DNA of 64,000 bases from DMER01 sp003451645 (GTDB taxonomy: Bacteria; Pseudomonadota; Alphaproteobacteria; Micropepsales; Micropepsaceae), in the NCBI GenBank assembly GCA_031976175.1, contig DALYLR010000006.1:1-64000 (forward strand), in the 5' to 3' direction. Position numbers and translations under genes: made by a program. Positions 16,747-25,638 of this stretch are shown in pieces. The first letter of the stretch is position 1; each line of letters opens with the position of its first letter. The notes below the pieces were generated by a model. It was not told the origin of the DNA. It searched no databases and saw only the letters and a list, made by a program, of their open reading frames with translations.

Positions 16747-17855
16747 GCAACGTTGGTGTTGCCGGGCGCCACAGCGGCCTGAGAGCGGACCTTCCAGAAG
16801 CGCATGGTGCGCTGGCAGACCTCGATGGGGATCTTGTCGTACAAGGACAAGATCTCATAGGTCTGGGACACGGAGCGCGCAGGCGTTGCATCGACTAGCA
16901 GCGCGATCGCTGAGAATGTCGCGCGATCAAACCGGCTGGCCTTGCACAGGATGGCGAGCGCCTCGACATTGCGGTTCAGCACCACGCGCCGTGCCGTCTT
17001 GGTATCCAATTCTGACAGTTTCGCAAGACCTGCAATAAACTCTGCGAGCATGCCCGAGCGCAGCATTTGCACGAGCGCGCCCTCGTTGAGCTCCCGCTTG
17101 CGGTGTTTGTCCGCGATGAATGCTTCGGCCTTTGCGTCAGCCGAGCTGATCTCGGAGACCGTTTTGGAAAAGCGGGTCTTGGCAGCACTCAGCGCGCGTT
17201 CGACCGCGTCCGGAGCAACGCCCTTCAGTTTCTGCAAAGCCTGTTCGCGGACCGACTTCTGAACAAACAGGAACATGTCCTGCAGCAGATCAACAGGCAG
17301 ATCGGGCCGCCGCACCAGCGGGCCTTGCAAAGCCTCGTTCTTCTCCGATCGGTTGACGATGACTTCCATGGCGGTGCGCGAGATGACCGCACCTTGATTG
17401 GCCATGAGGTTGAGCAGCACGCGATCATCGCCGCGGTCGACGAGCACGTCGCTGACAGCGGAAGGCACAGCCGGGCGCTGCGCGATCGAGGCCAAGTGAT
17501 CTTGGCCTCTGCTCTGAGCCACGGAAATCAGGTCCGCCTCATTGAGGACAGAGCTGTGCATCAGGACCGGCCGCGCTACATTGATGTCATCATGCGCCAA
17601 CTGCCGGATCAGATCCGCTGGCGCCGCACCTTCGGCCGAGAGTTGTTCGGCCAAATGCTGACGGACGGCCACCTCCATCTCTTGCGCTACTTTGCCGATG
17701 ATGGCGCCGAAATGACCGCGCTCTGACTCATTGTAGGAGGTAGCATTCTCCAAGAACAGGTCGGTCACATCGCGCAAGAGCTCCCGCCGCTTGTCGCTGG
17801 AGGGCTCCTTCGCCAATTCGAGCAATCGGTGCAAATGATTTGGGCTGTCCGCCAT
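16743..17855 (-). CDS. DUF2336 family alpha-helical repeat protein
   Basis: A 370-residue protein matching the alphaproteobacterial DUF2336 family. It is all-helical with HEAT-like repeats: LIRQLAHDDINVARPVLMHS, LASIAQRPAVPSAVSDVLVD and RDLFLENATSY-like segments. Such proteins are often near cell-cycle or flagellar genes, but no activity is established. GGAG precedes the ATG at 17855. No hydrophobic segment, so cytosolic. Confidence 0.85.
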   Translation of the reverse strand: MADSPNHLHRLLELAKEPSSDKRRELLRDVTDLFLENATSYNESERGHFGAIIGKVAQEMEVAVRQHLAEQLSAEGAAPADLIRQLAHDDINVARPVLMHSSVLNEADLISVAQSRGQDHLASIAQRPAVPSAVSDVLVDRGDDRVLLNLMANQGAVISRTAMEVIVNRSEKNEALQGPLVRRPDLPVDLLQDMFLFVQKSVREQALQKLKGVAPDAVERALSAAKTRFSKTVSEISSADAKAEAFIADKHRKRELNEGALVQMLRSGMLAEFIAGLAKLSELDTKTARRVVLNRNVEALAILCKASRFDRATFSAIALLVDATPARSVSQTYEILSLYDKIPIEVCQRTMRFWKVRSQAAVAPGNTNVA

Positions 17856-17949
17856 GGGTCTCCGGACCTATCTAAAATGACCGGCCCATGATGTGCGCCA
17901 CTGGTAAAGAAGTCGTGTGGCGCACACGGAAAATCCGCAGACGAACGCT

Positions 17950-19164
17950 TTAGACTTGCGGTCTTGGCGCGCTAGCGAACGTATCGGGATAATAGCCATT
18001 GAATGCCGTGCGGACAGCCGCCGAATAGGCGCCCATTTGCTCGAACAAGATCCAATCTCCCGCTTGCACATGGTCAGGCAAGGTCAGATCGACCGGCAAT
18101 TTGTCGAGCGTATCGCAGGTTGGGCCATAAATCCGGAAGGGCTGGCCCGTGCCAGCTTGGACGGAGATAGCGCCAAACTTGTCGCGGCGATAGACTGTCA
18201 AGGGATAGCGCGCCGGCCAGTTCGGGATATTGAACTCGCTTAACGATCCGTATACGCCATCATTGATGTAGAGCGCCTGGCCGCGCCGGAAGGTCACTTG
18301 GGTCAGGACGCTAACGCCGTCCGCAACCAGCGCCCGGCCCGGTTCGCACAGGAGCGGGATGTCCGCAAGACCAAGCTCTGCTTGAGCGGCGCGGATGCCG
18401 TCAAAGAAGGCCTGCAAGGGCGGCGCTTCAATTTCGAGATAATGGGCGGGGAAGCCGCCACCCACATCAATCGCGCAAACCGCAACGCCAGACAATTGGA
18501 TCGTCTGTGCACAGAGGGCGAGCGCGCGCCGGTAATCCTCCGGCGAGGTGCATAACGAGCCCACATGAAAGGTCAGAGCAGGCTTGGCACCGGTCTGAGC
18601 CACGGCCTTCAACAACTCTGCGCCTTGTTGCGGATCGACGCCAAACTTGCTCGACAGTTCCAGTGCCGAGCTGTGGCTCTTCACGGCCAGCCGGACCAGC
18701 ACCGTCAGCTCGCGCGCTGCAGAGGGCGAGCGCTCCAGGCCCGTCTCATGAAGCAAGCGCTGCAGCTCAAAGGCGCTGTCGACCGCAAAGGCGCGCACGC
18801 CATGGACATGAAAGGCTTCGGCAGCGGCGCCGTTCAAGCGGATCGGCGCCATGAAGCTCATCCGCGCGCCGGGATAGCGGGAGCGGATCAGGCGCACCTC
18901 ATGCAAGGAGGCGACGTCAAAGTGGCGGATGCCGGAGGCCCACAGTGCGTCGAGCACGGGCGGCGTGTCATTGGCCTTGACCGCATACATTGTCTCCCCG
19001 GGAAAGCCCTTGATAAAGGCCTCCGACGACAAAGCGAATGCATCCGGATGCAATACATAGACAGGCTCAACCGGCTGCCACTGCGCAATGAGAGCGGGCA
19101 CCGAGGCAAAGGCAGGAACCCGGGATGTCCGCTTGATCCGTTCAACTGAAAGAGGCAAGGCCAT
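17950..19164 (-). CDS. Type III PLP-dependent decarboxylase (ornithine/lysine decarboxylase-like)
   Basis: A 404-residue fold III decarboxylase. PLP lysine in YAVKANDTP, the HVGS motif in ALTFHVGSLC, the glycine loop DVGGGFPAHY, the phosphate/active-site region CEPGRALVAD, the catalytic Cys-Asp motif GPTCDTLD, and the tail DWILFEQMGAYS. This pattern fits eukaryotic-type ornithine decarboxylase, which makes putrescine; diaminopimelate decarboxylase is less likely at this length and with GPTCD. The ATG at 19164 follows GGAGG; a TTG two codons earlier is rejected. An 18-bp palindrome lies 83 bases upstream. Confidence 0.85.
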   Translation of the reverse strand: MALPLSVERIKRTSRVPAFASVPALIAQWQPVEPVYVLHPDAFALSSEAFIKGFPGETMYAVKANDTPPVLDALWASGIRHFDVASLHEVRLIRSRYPGARMSFMAPIRLNGAAAEAFHVHGVRAFAVDSAFELQRLLHETGLERSPSAARELTVLVRLAVKSHSSALELSSKFGVDPQQGAELLKAVAQTGAKPALTFHVGSLCTSPEDYRRALALCAQTIQLSGVAVCAIDVGGGFPAHYLEIEAPPLQAFFDGIRAAQAELGLADIPLLCEPGRALVADGVSVLTQVTFRRGQALYINDGVYGSLSEFNIPNWPARYPLTVYRRDKFGAISVQAGTGQPFRIYGPTCDTLDKLPVDLTLPDHVQAGDWILFEQMGAYSAAVRTAFNGYYPDTFASAPRPQV

Positions 19165-19246
19165 CGTCAACCACCTCCGTCCATATCAGGATTGCTTGGC
19201 AAAATTGCACATGCCCTGAAAAGAATGGGCCGCGCTTCTAGGGCCA

Positions 19247-19264
19247 ATTGACCCCGGGGTCAAT
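19247..19264. promoter_or_regulatory. Perfect 18-bp palindrome upstream of the decarboxylase gene
   Basis: ATTGACCCCGGGGTCAAT is fully self-complementary. It lies between the DUF934 stop and the decarboxylase start, with no T-run after it on either strand, so an operator or dimeric protein site is more likely than a terminator. Confidence 0.45.
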
Positions 19265-19279
19265 GGCGATCTTTACGGG

Positions 19280-19798
19280 TCATTCCGCGGCGGCGCGCAA
19301 GGCGGCCGGAGCGTGGCGCCCGATCGTGCCGCGCCCGTCGCTGGCGGGCTGGTAGAAGACGGTCTGTTCCTGCAAGGCTGCCAGGAACGCGTCGAGGGAC
19401 GTCGCTGTTTTGACCTGCATCGCGTCGATCCCGCAGCGGCTCATAAAAAGCCACTGATCGCGTAAGACATCGCCTATGGCGCGGATTTCGCCCTGAAAAC
19501 CGAAGCGTTGCCTCAACATGCGCGCCCAGGAATAGCCGCGCCCGTCCTTGAATTTCGGGAATGTCAAGAAGACCGCGCTGAGCCGGGACAGTCCGTCCGC
19601 GATTGCCTCAGGCGTCTCATCGGCTTGGAGCACCAAGGCAAGCGCCGTGTTGCGTGCAAGGAGCGTATCGCGCTCGGCCTTGAACCGGGTAAGACTGACT
19701 GCAATGGGACCGTCCGGGAGCGGCTCGCCATCCGCGCAGTGCGTGTACGGATCGTCCGCGAATGCCCATTCTGAACCAACGCGCCTAATGAGTGGCAT
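19280..19798 (-). CDS. DUF934 family protein of the sulfite reductase operon
   Basis: A 172-residue DUF934 protein (oxidoreductase probably involved in sulfite reduction), with LTFPKFKDGRGYSWARMLRQ, the LRDQWLFMSRCGIDAMQV block and the C-terminal FYQPASDG. Family members are nearly always beside cysI in alpha- and betaproteobacteria. The start at 19798 (MPLIRRVGSEW) lies inside the 3' end of cysI with a 14-base overlap; the open frame upstream is out-of-frame cysI. Its exact biochemical role in sulfur assimilation is unproved. Confidence 0.88.
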   Translation of the reverse strand: MPLIRRVGSEWAFADDPYTHCADGEPLPDGPIAVSLTRFKAERDTLLARNTALALVLQADETPEAIADGLSRLSAVFLTFPKFKDGRGYSWARMLRQRFGFQGEIRAIGDVLRDQWLFMSRCGIDAMQVKTATSLDAFLAALQEQTVFYQPASDGRGTIGRHAPAALRAAAE

Positions 19799-21443
19799 AA
19801 AGCTTCTCCCGGAACGGCTGCAAGCCCACACGGCGGTAGGTGTCGAGGAAGCGTTCGCCCTCCCGCCGCAGGCCCAAATAGACATCGACAATGGTTTCGA
19901 TCGCGTGTGGCACGTCTTGTTCGCTGAAGGCCGGTCCCAGAACCTCGCCCAGGCTCGCGGTTTCGTCGCCCGATCCGCCAAGGGTGATCTGGAAGAACTC
20001 AACACCCTTTTTGTCGACGCCAAGGATGCCAATATGCCCGACATGGTGATGGCCGCAGGCATTGATGCAGCCGGAGATCTTAATCTTCAGCTCACCGATC
20101 AATCGCTGACGCTCGGCATCCGCAAACTGGCGCGAGATGCGCTGAGCCACGGGGATCGAGCGGGCATTTGCGAGATCGCAATAGTCAAGGCCGGGGCAGG
20201 CGATGATGTCTGAGATCAGGCCCGCATTGGCGGTCGCAAGATCATGCGGCACGAGCGCCTGCCACACTGCCGGCAAATCATCGAGGCGGACATGCGGCAG
20301 CACAAGGTTCTGCTCATGCGTGACGCGCACTTCATCGAAGCTGAAGCGCTCGGCAAGGTCCGCAACCGCGTCCAACTGGGCGGCGCTGGCATCGCCCGGA
20401 ATGCCGCCAATGGGCTTGAGCGAAATGGTCACGCACGCATAGCCGCTCTGCCTGTGCGGGAAGACGTTGGTCGCGCGCCAAGCGGCGAAGGCCCGGTTCT
20501 GGGCCGCGAAGGCCTCCTCGATCGAGGACCTCTCGGGGAGTGTGTTGAAGGCGGGCGGAGCGAAATAGGCCTTGATCCGCGCGATTTCCTCCGCAGGCAG
20601 ATGGAGTTGCCGGGTTTGGCGGATTTCCGCAAACTCGGCTTGGACCTGGCGCCGCATCTCAGCTGCGCCGATCTGATGGACGAGGATCTTAATCCGTGCC
20701 TTGTAGAGATTATCCCGTCGCCCATACTGATTATAAACGCGCATGACCGCTTCGAGATAAGCGATGAGGTCACCGGCTGCAACCGCCTCGCCGATCCGGT
20801 GGGCGATCATCGGGGTGCGCCCCTGACCACCACCCACATAGATGTCAAAGGCGGGCAGGCCATCCGCGCCCGGAACAATCTGAATGCCGATATCGTGGAC
20901 CTGAATGGCTGCACGGTCCTTGGGCGAGCCAGACACCGCGATCTTGAACTTGCGCGGCAGATAGCTGAACTCCGGGTGAAAGGTCGACCACTGACGAATG
21001 ATCTCCGACCAGATGCGGGGGTCGTCGATTTCATCCGCCGCAGCGCCCGCGAAGTGGTCGGCGGTGACGTTGCGAATGCAATTGCCGGAAGTCTGGATCG
21101 CATGCATCTCAACGCTGGCAAGGTCGTCCAGGATATCCGGGATATCGCCTAGCTTGGGCCAATTATACTGGATGTTCTGACGCGTCGTGAAATGCGCGTA
21201 GTCCTTGTCGTATTTGCGCGCGATATGGGCGAGCATGCGCATCTGGCGCGACGACAACGTGCCGTAAGGGATCGCCACGCGCAACATATAAGCGTGCAAT
21301 TGCAAATAGAGGCCGTTCATGAGGCGCAAAGGTTTGAACTCGTCTTCGGTCAGCTCGCCCGCGATCCGGCGCGCGACTTGGCCACGGAATTGAGCGACCC
21401 GCTCTTGCACTAGTTTGTGATCGAACTCGTCATACCGGTACAT
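19785..21443 (-). CDS. cysI: Sulfite/nitrite reductase hemoprotein (ferredoxin-type siroheme enzyme)
   Basis: A 552-residue siroheme-[4Fe-4S] reductase catalysing the six-electron reduction of sulfite to sulfide. The cluster ligands are visible as CPGLDYC (C416, C422) and GCINACGHH (C458, C462). The TTRQNIQYNWPKL block, TSGNCIRNVTADHFAG and the HTH-free double ferrodoxin-like repeat are typical. DUF934 and DUF2849 partners show that it serves assimilatory sulfate reduction rather than nitrite reduction. It starts 3 bases after DUF2849. No cysH or cysG is adjacent, unlike many alphaproteobacterial versions of this operon. Confidence 0.92.
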   Translation of the reverse strand: MYRYDEFDHKLVQERVAQFRGQVARRIAGELTEDEFKPLRLMNGLYLQLHAYMLRVAIPYGTLSSRQMRMLAHIARKYDKDYAHFTTRQNIQYNWPKLGDIPDILDDLASVEMHAIQTSGNCIRNVTADHFAGAAADEIDDPRIWSEIIRQWSTFHPEFSYLPRKFKIAVSGSPKDRAAIQVHDIGIQIVPGADGLPAFDIYVGGGQGRTPMIAHRIGEAVAAGDLIAYLEAVMRVYNQYGRRDNLYKARIKILVHQIGAAEMRRQVQAEFAEIRQTRQLHLPAEEIARIKAYFAPPAFNTLPERSSIEEAFAAQNRAFAAWRATNVFPHRQSGYACVTISLKPIGGIPGDASAAQLDAVADLAERFSFDEVRVTHEQNLVLPHVRLDDLPAVWQALVPHDLATANAGLISDIIACPGLDYCDLANARSIPVAQRISRQFADAERQRLIGELKIKISGCINACGHHHVGHIGILGVDKKGVEFFQITLGGSGDETASLGEVLGPAFSEQDVPHAIETIVDVYLGLRREGERFLDTYRRVGLQPFREKLYATH

Positions 21444-21446
21444 GGG

Positions 21447-21740
21447 TTAGCTGTGCCCTGCTTGTTTGCCCAGATCGAGCCGGACGGAAGGCCCTGCGGC
21501 ACGAATGATCTCCCGCATGCTACGCGGGCGCGGCGCGGCGCCATCGCCCAGGACATCCATGAGATAGACGCCAACCACCAGCCGGGCCTCTATGGCCGCC
21601 TGTCCCTGGGCCTCGGCGCTGGTAGCGGCGTCCTTGGAGGCCAACACGCTAGCCTCAGCCAGGTGCTCGCTCCAGCCGCCTACGGCCGTCAGATAGACCA
21701 CGGCGCCATCCGCCAGCCGGTTAGCAGTGAGGACCTGCAC
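21447..21740 (-). CDS. DUF2849 family protein, first gene of the sulfite reductase operon
   Basis: A 97-residue protein with the DUF2849 pattern: QVLTANRLADGAVVYLTA, GWSEHLAEASV, then ARLVVGVYLMDV and RSMREIIRAAGPSVR. The family is found almost only at the head of sulfite reductase operons; it may help siroheme or redox function, which is unproved. A ribosome site (AAGGAG) precedes the ATG, and cysI follows 3 bases after the stop. Confidence 0.88.
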   Translation of the reverse strand: MQVLTANRLADGAVVYLTAVGGWSEHLAEASVLASKDAATSAEAQGQAAIEARLVVGVYLMDVLGDGAAPRPRSMREIIRAAGPSVRLDLGKQAGHS

Positions 21741-21795
21741 GCATGGGCTCCTTACCTTGATTGGCGGAGAGAATGGGGAGGGGAGGGTGATTTGT

Positions 21796-21845
21796 CAATT
21801 CACGGAAGTGAAATCATAATTTTAACACATAGTCTTAGTGAATTG
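21796..21845 (-). promoter_or_regulatory. Repeated TTCAC/GTGAA half-sites before the sulfite reductase operon
   Basis: CAATTCAC at 21796-21803 is the exact reverse complement of GTGAATTG at 21838-21845. A third half-site GTGAA lies at 21808-21812, making a tight TTCAC-GGAA-GTGAA dyad. The AT-rich stretch between suits a promoter. Candidate operator for sulfur-dependent control; regulator unknown. Confidence 0.4.
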
Positions 21846-21847
21846 AG

Positions 21848-22630
21848 TTAGCCGAGAGCACTGTCATGCCAACGGCGTAACAAACGCGCTTCCAAAGCGC
21901 TAAAAAATGCAAAAATGAGGATGCCAAGGGCCGATAACATCGCAAGTCCCACAAACATTTTCGCAATCTGAAGGCGGTTTCCGGCCTCGGCAATTCGAAA
22001 TGCAAGGCCCGTCGCGGTGCCGGAGCCCGCCGCAAACTCGGCGACGACTGCGCCAATGAGGGCGAGGCCGCCAGCGATCTTGACGCCGGCCATCAGGTAA
22101 GGCAGCGCGCTGGGTAAGAGAAGGCGTGTCAGAACCTGCCAGCGCGAGGCTCCGTAAAGGTGAAACAGCGCGATCAGATTGCGATCGGCAGATTTGAGGC
22201 CGAGCACGGTATTCGACAAGATCGGAAAGAAGGCGACAATCGTAGCCAGGATCAGTACCGCCCGGTCTGCGTGATCGAGGCCGACCCATATACTAATGAG
22301 GGGGGCGATGGAAACGATCGGTGTCACTTGCAGGATCACCGCATACGGAAACAACGCCCGCTCCAAGGTCCGGCTTTGCACGAAAAGGATCGCCAAGCCG
22401 ACCCCGAGGACAAAGGCGGAGGCAAAAGCGAGCAAAGTGGTTTGCAAGGTGGACAGCGCCGCGCCGAGCAAACTGGGCCCGTCAGACAAAAAGGCCTGAC
22501 CAATCGCGGACGGGGCCGGCAAGCGGAAAGGCTCGATCTGATAGAAGGCCACCGCCCATTCCCAGAACACGAGCAGGAGCACGCCGAAGGCAGGCGGCAA
22601 CAGCCAATTGAGCACGCGCTCCCGGATCAT
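21848..22630 (-). CDS. ABC transporter permease (NMT1/SsuC-type importer)
   Basis: A 260-residue inner-membrane permease with six or so helices (e.g. PPAFGVLLLVFWEWAV, LALIGAVVAEFAAG) and the cytosolic coupling loop with HLYGASRWQVLTRLLLPSALPY, the EAA motif of BPD_transp_1. It belongs to the SsuC/TauC/ThiX group. Its start overlaps the ATPase gene by 4 bases. It forms an importer with the ATPase and the NMT1-like binding protein. Confidence 0.9.
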   Translation of the reverse strand: MIRERVLNWLLPPAFGVLLLVFWEWAVAFYQIEPFRLPAPSAIGQAFLSDGPSLLGAALSTLQTTLLAFASAFVLGVGLAILFVQSRTLERALFPYAVILQVTPIVSIAPLISIWVGLDHADRAVLILATIVAFFPILSNTVLGLKSADRNLIALFHLYGASRWQVLTRLLLPSALPYLMAGVKIAGGLALIGAVVAEFAAGSGTATGLAFRIAEAGNRLQIAKMFVGLAMLSALGILIFAFFSALEARLLRRWHDSALG

Positions 22631-23391
22631 TCGCCAAGCTCCTCAAGGCCGGAGGCACTCCGCAGCGCCTGCGAAACCTCTTCGCATAGGGTATGATAGC
22701 GGGCGCTCTGGCGGAAAGCCTTGCCGCGCGGCTGCGGCGCATCGACCGCGACCACTTCGGACACGCGCCCCGGCCTTGCGGTGAAGACAGCGATTGCGGT
22801 CGACAAATAGACGCTTTCATAGACGGAGTGGGTGACGAAGATGACGGTCAGGCCGCGCCTGGCCCAGAGCATCAGCAATTCGTCATTGAGGCGCTCGCGC
22901 GTGAACTCATCGAGCGCGGCAAAGGGCTCGTCCATCAAGAGAACTTGCGGATCGACGGCGAGCGCGCGGGCGATGGAGACGCGCATCCGCATACCGCCCG
23001 ACAATTCGCGTGGATAGGCCTTGGCAAATTGGCTCAGACCGACAAGGTCCAAAGTGCCCGCGACCGTCTCCCGGATTTGGGCTTCTGGCGTGCCGAGAAG
23101 TTCAAGACCAAGCCGCGCATTCTTCTCAACCGTGGCCCAAGGCATCAAGGTTGGTTCTTGAAAGACGAAGCCAAGCCGCGGCCGCTGGCCATGCCAATGA
23201 AGATGGCCGCTGGTGGGCGTATCGAGGCCGGCGATCAGGCGCAACAATGTGCTCTTGCCGCATCCGGACGGTCCGACCAAAGACAAAAAGGCGCCGCGCG
23301 GAACCGTGAGAGAGGCAGGACCCAGCGCCTCGACGCCCGTTACAAAGCGCTTGCCGGCGTTCTCGATCGTTATGAGTGGCTCGCCCCCCAC
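22627..23391 (-). CDS. ABC transporter ATP-binding protein (NMT1/SsuB-type importer)
   Basis: A 254-residue ATPase with Walker A GPSGCGKST (40-48), Q loop FVFQEPTLMPW, signature LSGGM (130-134), Walker B LLMDEP (151-156) and the switch His in FVTHSVYES. It closely matches the nitrate/sulfonate/taurine ATPase class. GTG/ATG start is 9 bases after the binding-protein stop; its stop overlaps the permease start. Confidence 0.93.
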   Translation of the reverse strand: MGGEPLITIENAGKRFVTGVEALGPASLTVPRGAFLSLVGPSGCGKSTLLRLIAGLDTPTSGHLHWHGQRPRLGFVFQEPTLMPWATVEKNARLGLELLGTPEAQIRETVAGTLDLVGLSQFAKAYPRELSGGMRMRVSIARALAVDPQVLLMDEPFAALDEFTRERLNDELLMLWARRGLTVIFVTHSVYESVYLSTAIAVFTARPGRVSEVVAVDAPQPRGKAFRQSARYHTLCEEVSQALRSASGLEELGE

Positions 23392-23400
23392 GCGATGCCC

Positions 23401-24393
23401 TTAAGGCTTTGCGGGCGCGGGCAGGAACCGCGTGTTAAAGGCCTTGGAAAACATGAGTTCCTTGTTATAGACGCCTTGCGCCGCCATCACCGCGTGAAAG
23501 TCCTGCCAGCGCTTTGCGGTCATGACGCCAATCCCTTGCGTCATCGCGTCACCCGACAGGATGATCCCCTGATCCACCAATTGCTTGCGGCCAAAGGCGA
23601 GAAGGTCATCGCCCATTTCCGGGTTGTCCTTCTTGATCAGGACATTTGCAGCACTGGGGTCGTCTTGCAGATAGCTGGCCCAGCCCTCAAGGCTCGCGGC
23701 CACAAAGTCGCGCACGATCTGCGGGCGCTCGCGGATATCCTTGCCACGCGCCAGGATCAGATTGCCATAACCTGGGAATCCGTAATCTGCCAGCATGAAT
23801 ACGAGCGGTTTGAACTTGCCCTCTTTCTCGATGAGAAAGGGTTCGGAGGACGCGTAGCCTTGGACAATGGCTTTGGGGTCGGTCAGGAAGGGCGCGAGAT
23901 TAAAGGTGTATTTGCGGATCTGCGTCCCTTGAAAGCCGAATTTGGCCTCGGTCCACTTCCACCAAGAGGCAATGGTCGCATCAGAGATTAGGATCGGTTT
24001 GCCCTTCATGTCCGCGAGCGACTTGATGTCGGTGCGGGGATGGGTCAGCAGCACTTGTGGATCTTTTTGAAAAATCGCAGCTACAGCTTGTACATCCGCA
24101 CCCGCGGCCGCCAGGTCGAGAACCTGGAAAGAATTGGAGGCGATCACGAAATCGGCTGCGCCCGCGGCGATCAACTGCGGCGGATTGACCGAGGCGCCAC
24201 CGGAGCGCAGCGTCACAGCAAGACCGCGCTTGGCATAAAGCCCCTTTGCGATGGCCTGATAATAGCCGCCATGTTCAGCCTGCGCGCGCCAATCGGTCAC
24301 GAAATTGATTTTGACCGGCTCGGCGGCTCGGGTGGGGCTGTAGACCAGGAGCACAACAGACAAAAGGAATGTGAGGGCGCGCAACAATGTCAT
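23401..24393 (-). CDS. NMT1/ThiY-like periplasmic substrate-binding protein
   Basis: A 330-residue protein with a signal peptide (LLRALTFLLSVVLLVYSPTRA-like, cleaved after TRA) and an NMT1/THI5-like domain starting VKINFVTDWRAQAEHGGYYQA, the hallmark of binding proteins for thiamine pyrimidine (ThiY), riboflavin (RibY) and related heterocycles. The lobe motif GAADFVIASNS and the PLVFMLADYG region fit. First gene of a three-gene importer. Ligand is probably a pyrimidine- or flavin-like compound, but no riboswitch or biosynthetic gene lies nearby to decide. Confidence 0.85.
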   Translation of the reverse strand: MTLLRALTFLLSVVLLVYSPTRAAEPVKINFVTDWRAQAEHGGYYQAIAKGLYAKRGLAVTLRSGGASVNPPQLIAAGAADFVIASNSFQVLDLAAAGADVQAVAAIFQKDPQVLLTHPRTDIKSLADMKGKPILISDATIASWWKWTEAKFGFQGTQIRKYTFNLAPFLTDPKAIVQGYASSEPFLIEKEGKFKPLVFMLADYGFPGYGNLILARGKDIRERPQIVRDFVAASLEGWASYLQDDPSAANVLIKKDNPEMGDDLLAFGRKQLVDQGIILSGDAMTQGIGVMTAKRWQDFHAVMAAQGVYNKELMFSKAFNTRFLPAPAKP

Positions 24394-24454
24394 GATGGAC
24401 CTCGAGTAGACTTACGCGTTCTTATCGCACATCTGGGGACGTGTGCGCCATAGG

Positions 24455-24991
24455 TCACCCTGTCCAGGGTGAGCATGTGGCCTGACGCCGCGCGCCATCG
24501 ATCTCGGGAAGCTTGGCCTCGTCATTGATGAGGGTGCGGATGAGCACAACACCTTTGCGTGAGGGGCTCTCGACGAGCTTGGCGGTGCTGGGTGCTGAGG
24601 GCATTGGGGCGTGCGGGCCATAGATGATGATGTCAGCGCTCTGCCCGCCTGCCTCCTGATCGTTGAGAACGAAGAAGTTGTCGGTGTTGCTGGCATAGAG
24701 CGCCACGGACCAGTAAGTGTCTTGCGGTGCTCCGGAGACCACGCGGACCGGGCCGCTGCTGACATCGAAATAGCACAGGGAATAGAGGAGGTCGGGCGAG
24801 GGCCGAACCACCGTGCGGCTTGTGGCATTCGGGCGATCCGCGTGGTGGATCTGATTGGTCTTGAGGCCGTTAGGGGAGAGCCTGGCTTCCACGCGGGCCA
24901 TGACCCCGAATGGGATCGCATAGAGACCCGCGAAATAGGTGATGCAGGCGAGGATTGCGACATAAAGGGCCCACGTGGCCAAACGCATCAT
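24455..24991 (-). CDS. DUF1254 domain protein
   Basis: A 178-residue protein: an N-terminal membrane helix (LATWALYVAILACITYFAGL) and a beta-rich domain with VRPSPDLLYSLCYFDVSSGP and VVSGAPQDTYWSVALYASNTD, typical of DUF1254. It overlaps the upstream DUF1214 gene by 4 bases. In many bacteria the two domains form one long protein; here they are separate coupled genes. Function of the pair is unknown; an exported or membrane-tethered enzyme is possible. Confidence 0.82.
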   Translation of the reverse strand: MMRLATWALYVAILACITYFAGLYAIPFGVMARVEARLSPNGLKTNQIHHADRPNATSRTVVRPSPDLLYSLCYFDVSSGPVRVVSGAPQDTYWSVALYASNTDNFFVLNDQEAGGQSADIIIYGPHAPMPSAPSTAKLVESPSRKGVVLIRTLINDEAKLPEIDGARRQATCSPWTG

Positions 24992-25563
24992 TGGCAGCTC
25001 TCCTTTGTGATGCGAGGCAAAGGGGCGGTGGCCAGCGCAGCACGGAACGCTTCCGTGGGCTGATAGAGGCGGATCATCAAGACAAAGCCATTCTTATCCG
25101 CCGGGATCCAATTGCCGTCCAAGGGTTGGTGCGAGACGCGAGCAAGAAAGCCGCCATCGGCATTGCGGCCAACCGAAGTCTTGCTGATCGAATAGATGCC
25201 GCGCGGATTGGGGATCAAGAAATTGTCGTGGGCGTAAGAGGTAATGCTCCACCATCGGGCATCGGGATCAACGCCCTCGATCCGGTAGACGCAAGATCCG
25301 TCCAGCGTCTCACCCGCACTGTCGCGGGAGGCGGAATAATAGAGCGTCTCGGATTGCTTCAGGGCGAACAAGCCGCCGAGCGCGATCTGCGCGCGCAGTG
25401 TCCAGCTGCTGGCGGCACTCCCGATCCTGGTGTCGGTTTGCCAGGGACCATTCTCGATCGTAAAGGCCGACCCGGCGCTGGCGACCGATAGCCAAATGAA
25501 CCCCAAGCCAAGCGCCAACGCCGATAGCGTCGCGCCAGCCAAGCGCAATAGAAAACTTATCAC
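24988..25563 (-). CDS. DUF1214 domain protein
   Basis: A 191-residue protein: N-terminal membrane segment (LAGATLSALALGLGFIWLSV), then the DUF1214 domain with GSCVYRIEGVDPDARWWSIT, FLIPNPRGIYSISKTSVG and the end KNGFVLMIRLYQPTEAF. It starts a two-gene unit with DUF1254; start and stop overlap (ATGA). Probably membrane-anchored with the domain outside the cytosol. No catalytic function is established. Confidence 0.84.
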   Translation of the reverse strand: MISFLLRLAGATLSALALGLGFIWLSVASAGSAFTIENGPWQTDTRIGSAASSWTLRAQIALGGLFALKQSETLYYSASRDSAGETLDGSCVYRIEGVDPDARWWSITSYAHDNFLIPNPRGIYSISKTSVGRNADGGFLARVSHQPLDGNWIPADKNGFVLMIRLYQPTEAFRAALATAPLPRITKESCQ

Positions 25564-25638
25564 AGAAACATCCCCCCAGACATCCGCCGATTATAACGGC
25601 GACGATGTGGCATGAAAAGACACTGTGAGGCGGGATCC

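Noticed and set aside
19165..19279. A speF-type regulatory RNA before the ornithine-decarboxylase-like gene
   Set aside because: The gap is only 115 bases, too short for that RNA, and only a plain palindrome is visible.
22693..23991. A 432-codon plus-strand frame over the ABC transporter genes
   Set aside because: It is antisense to an ATPase with all Walker motifs and to an NMT1 binding protein; its translation is low-complexity and has no domain.
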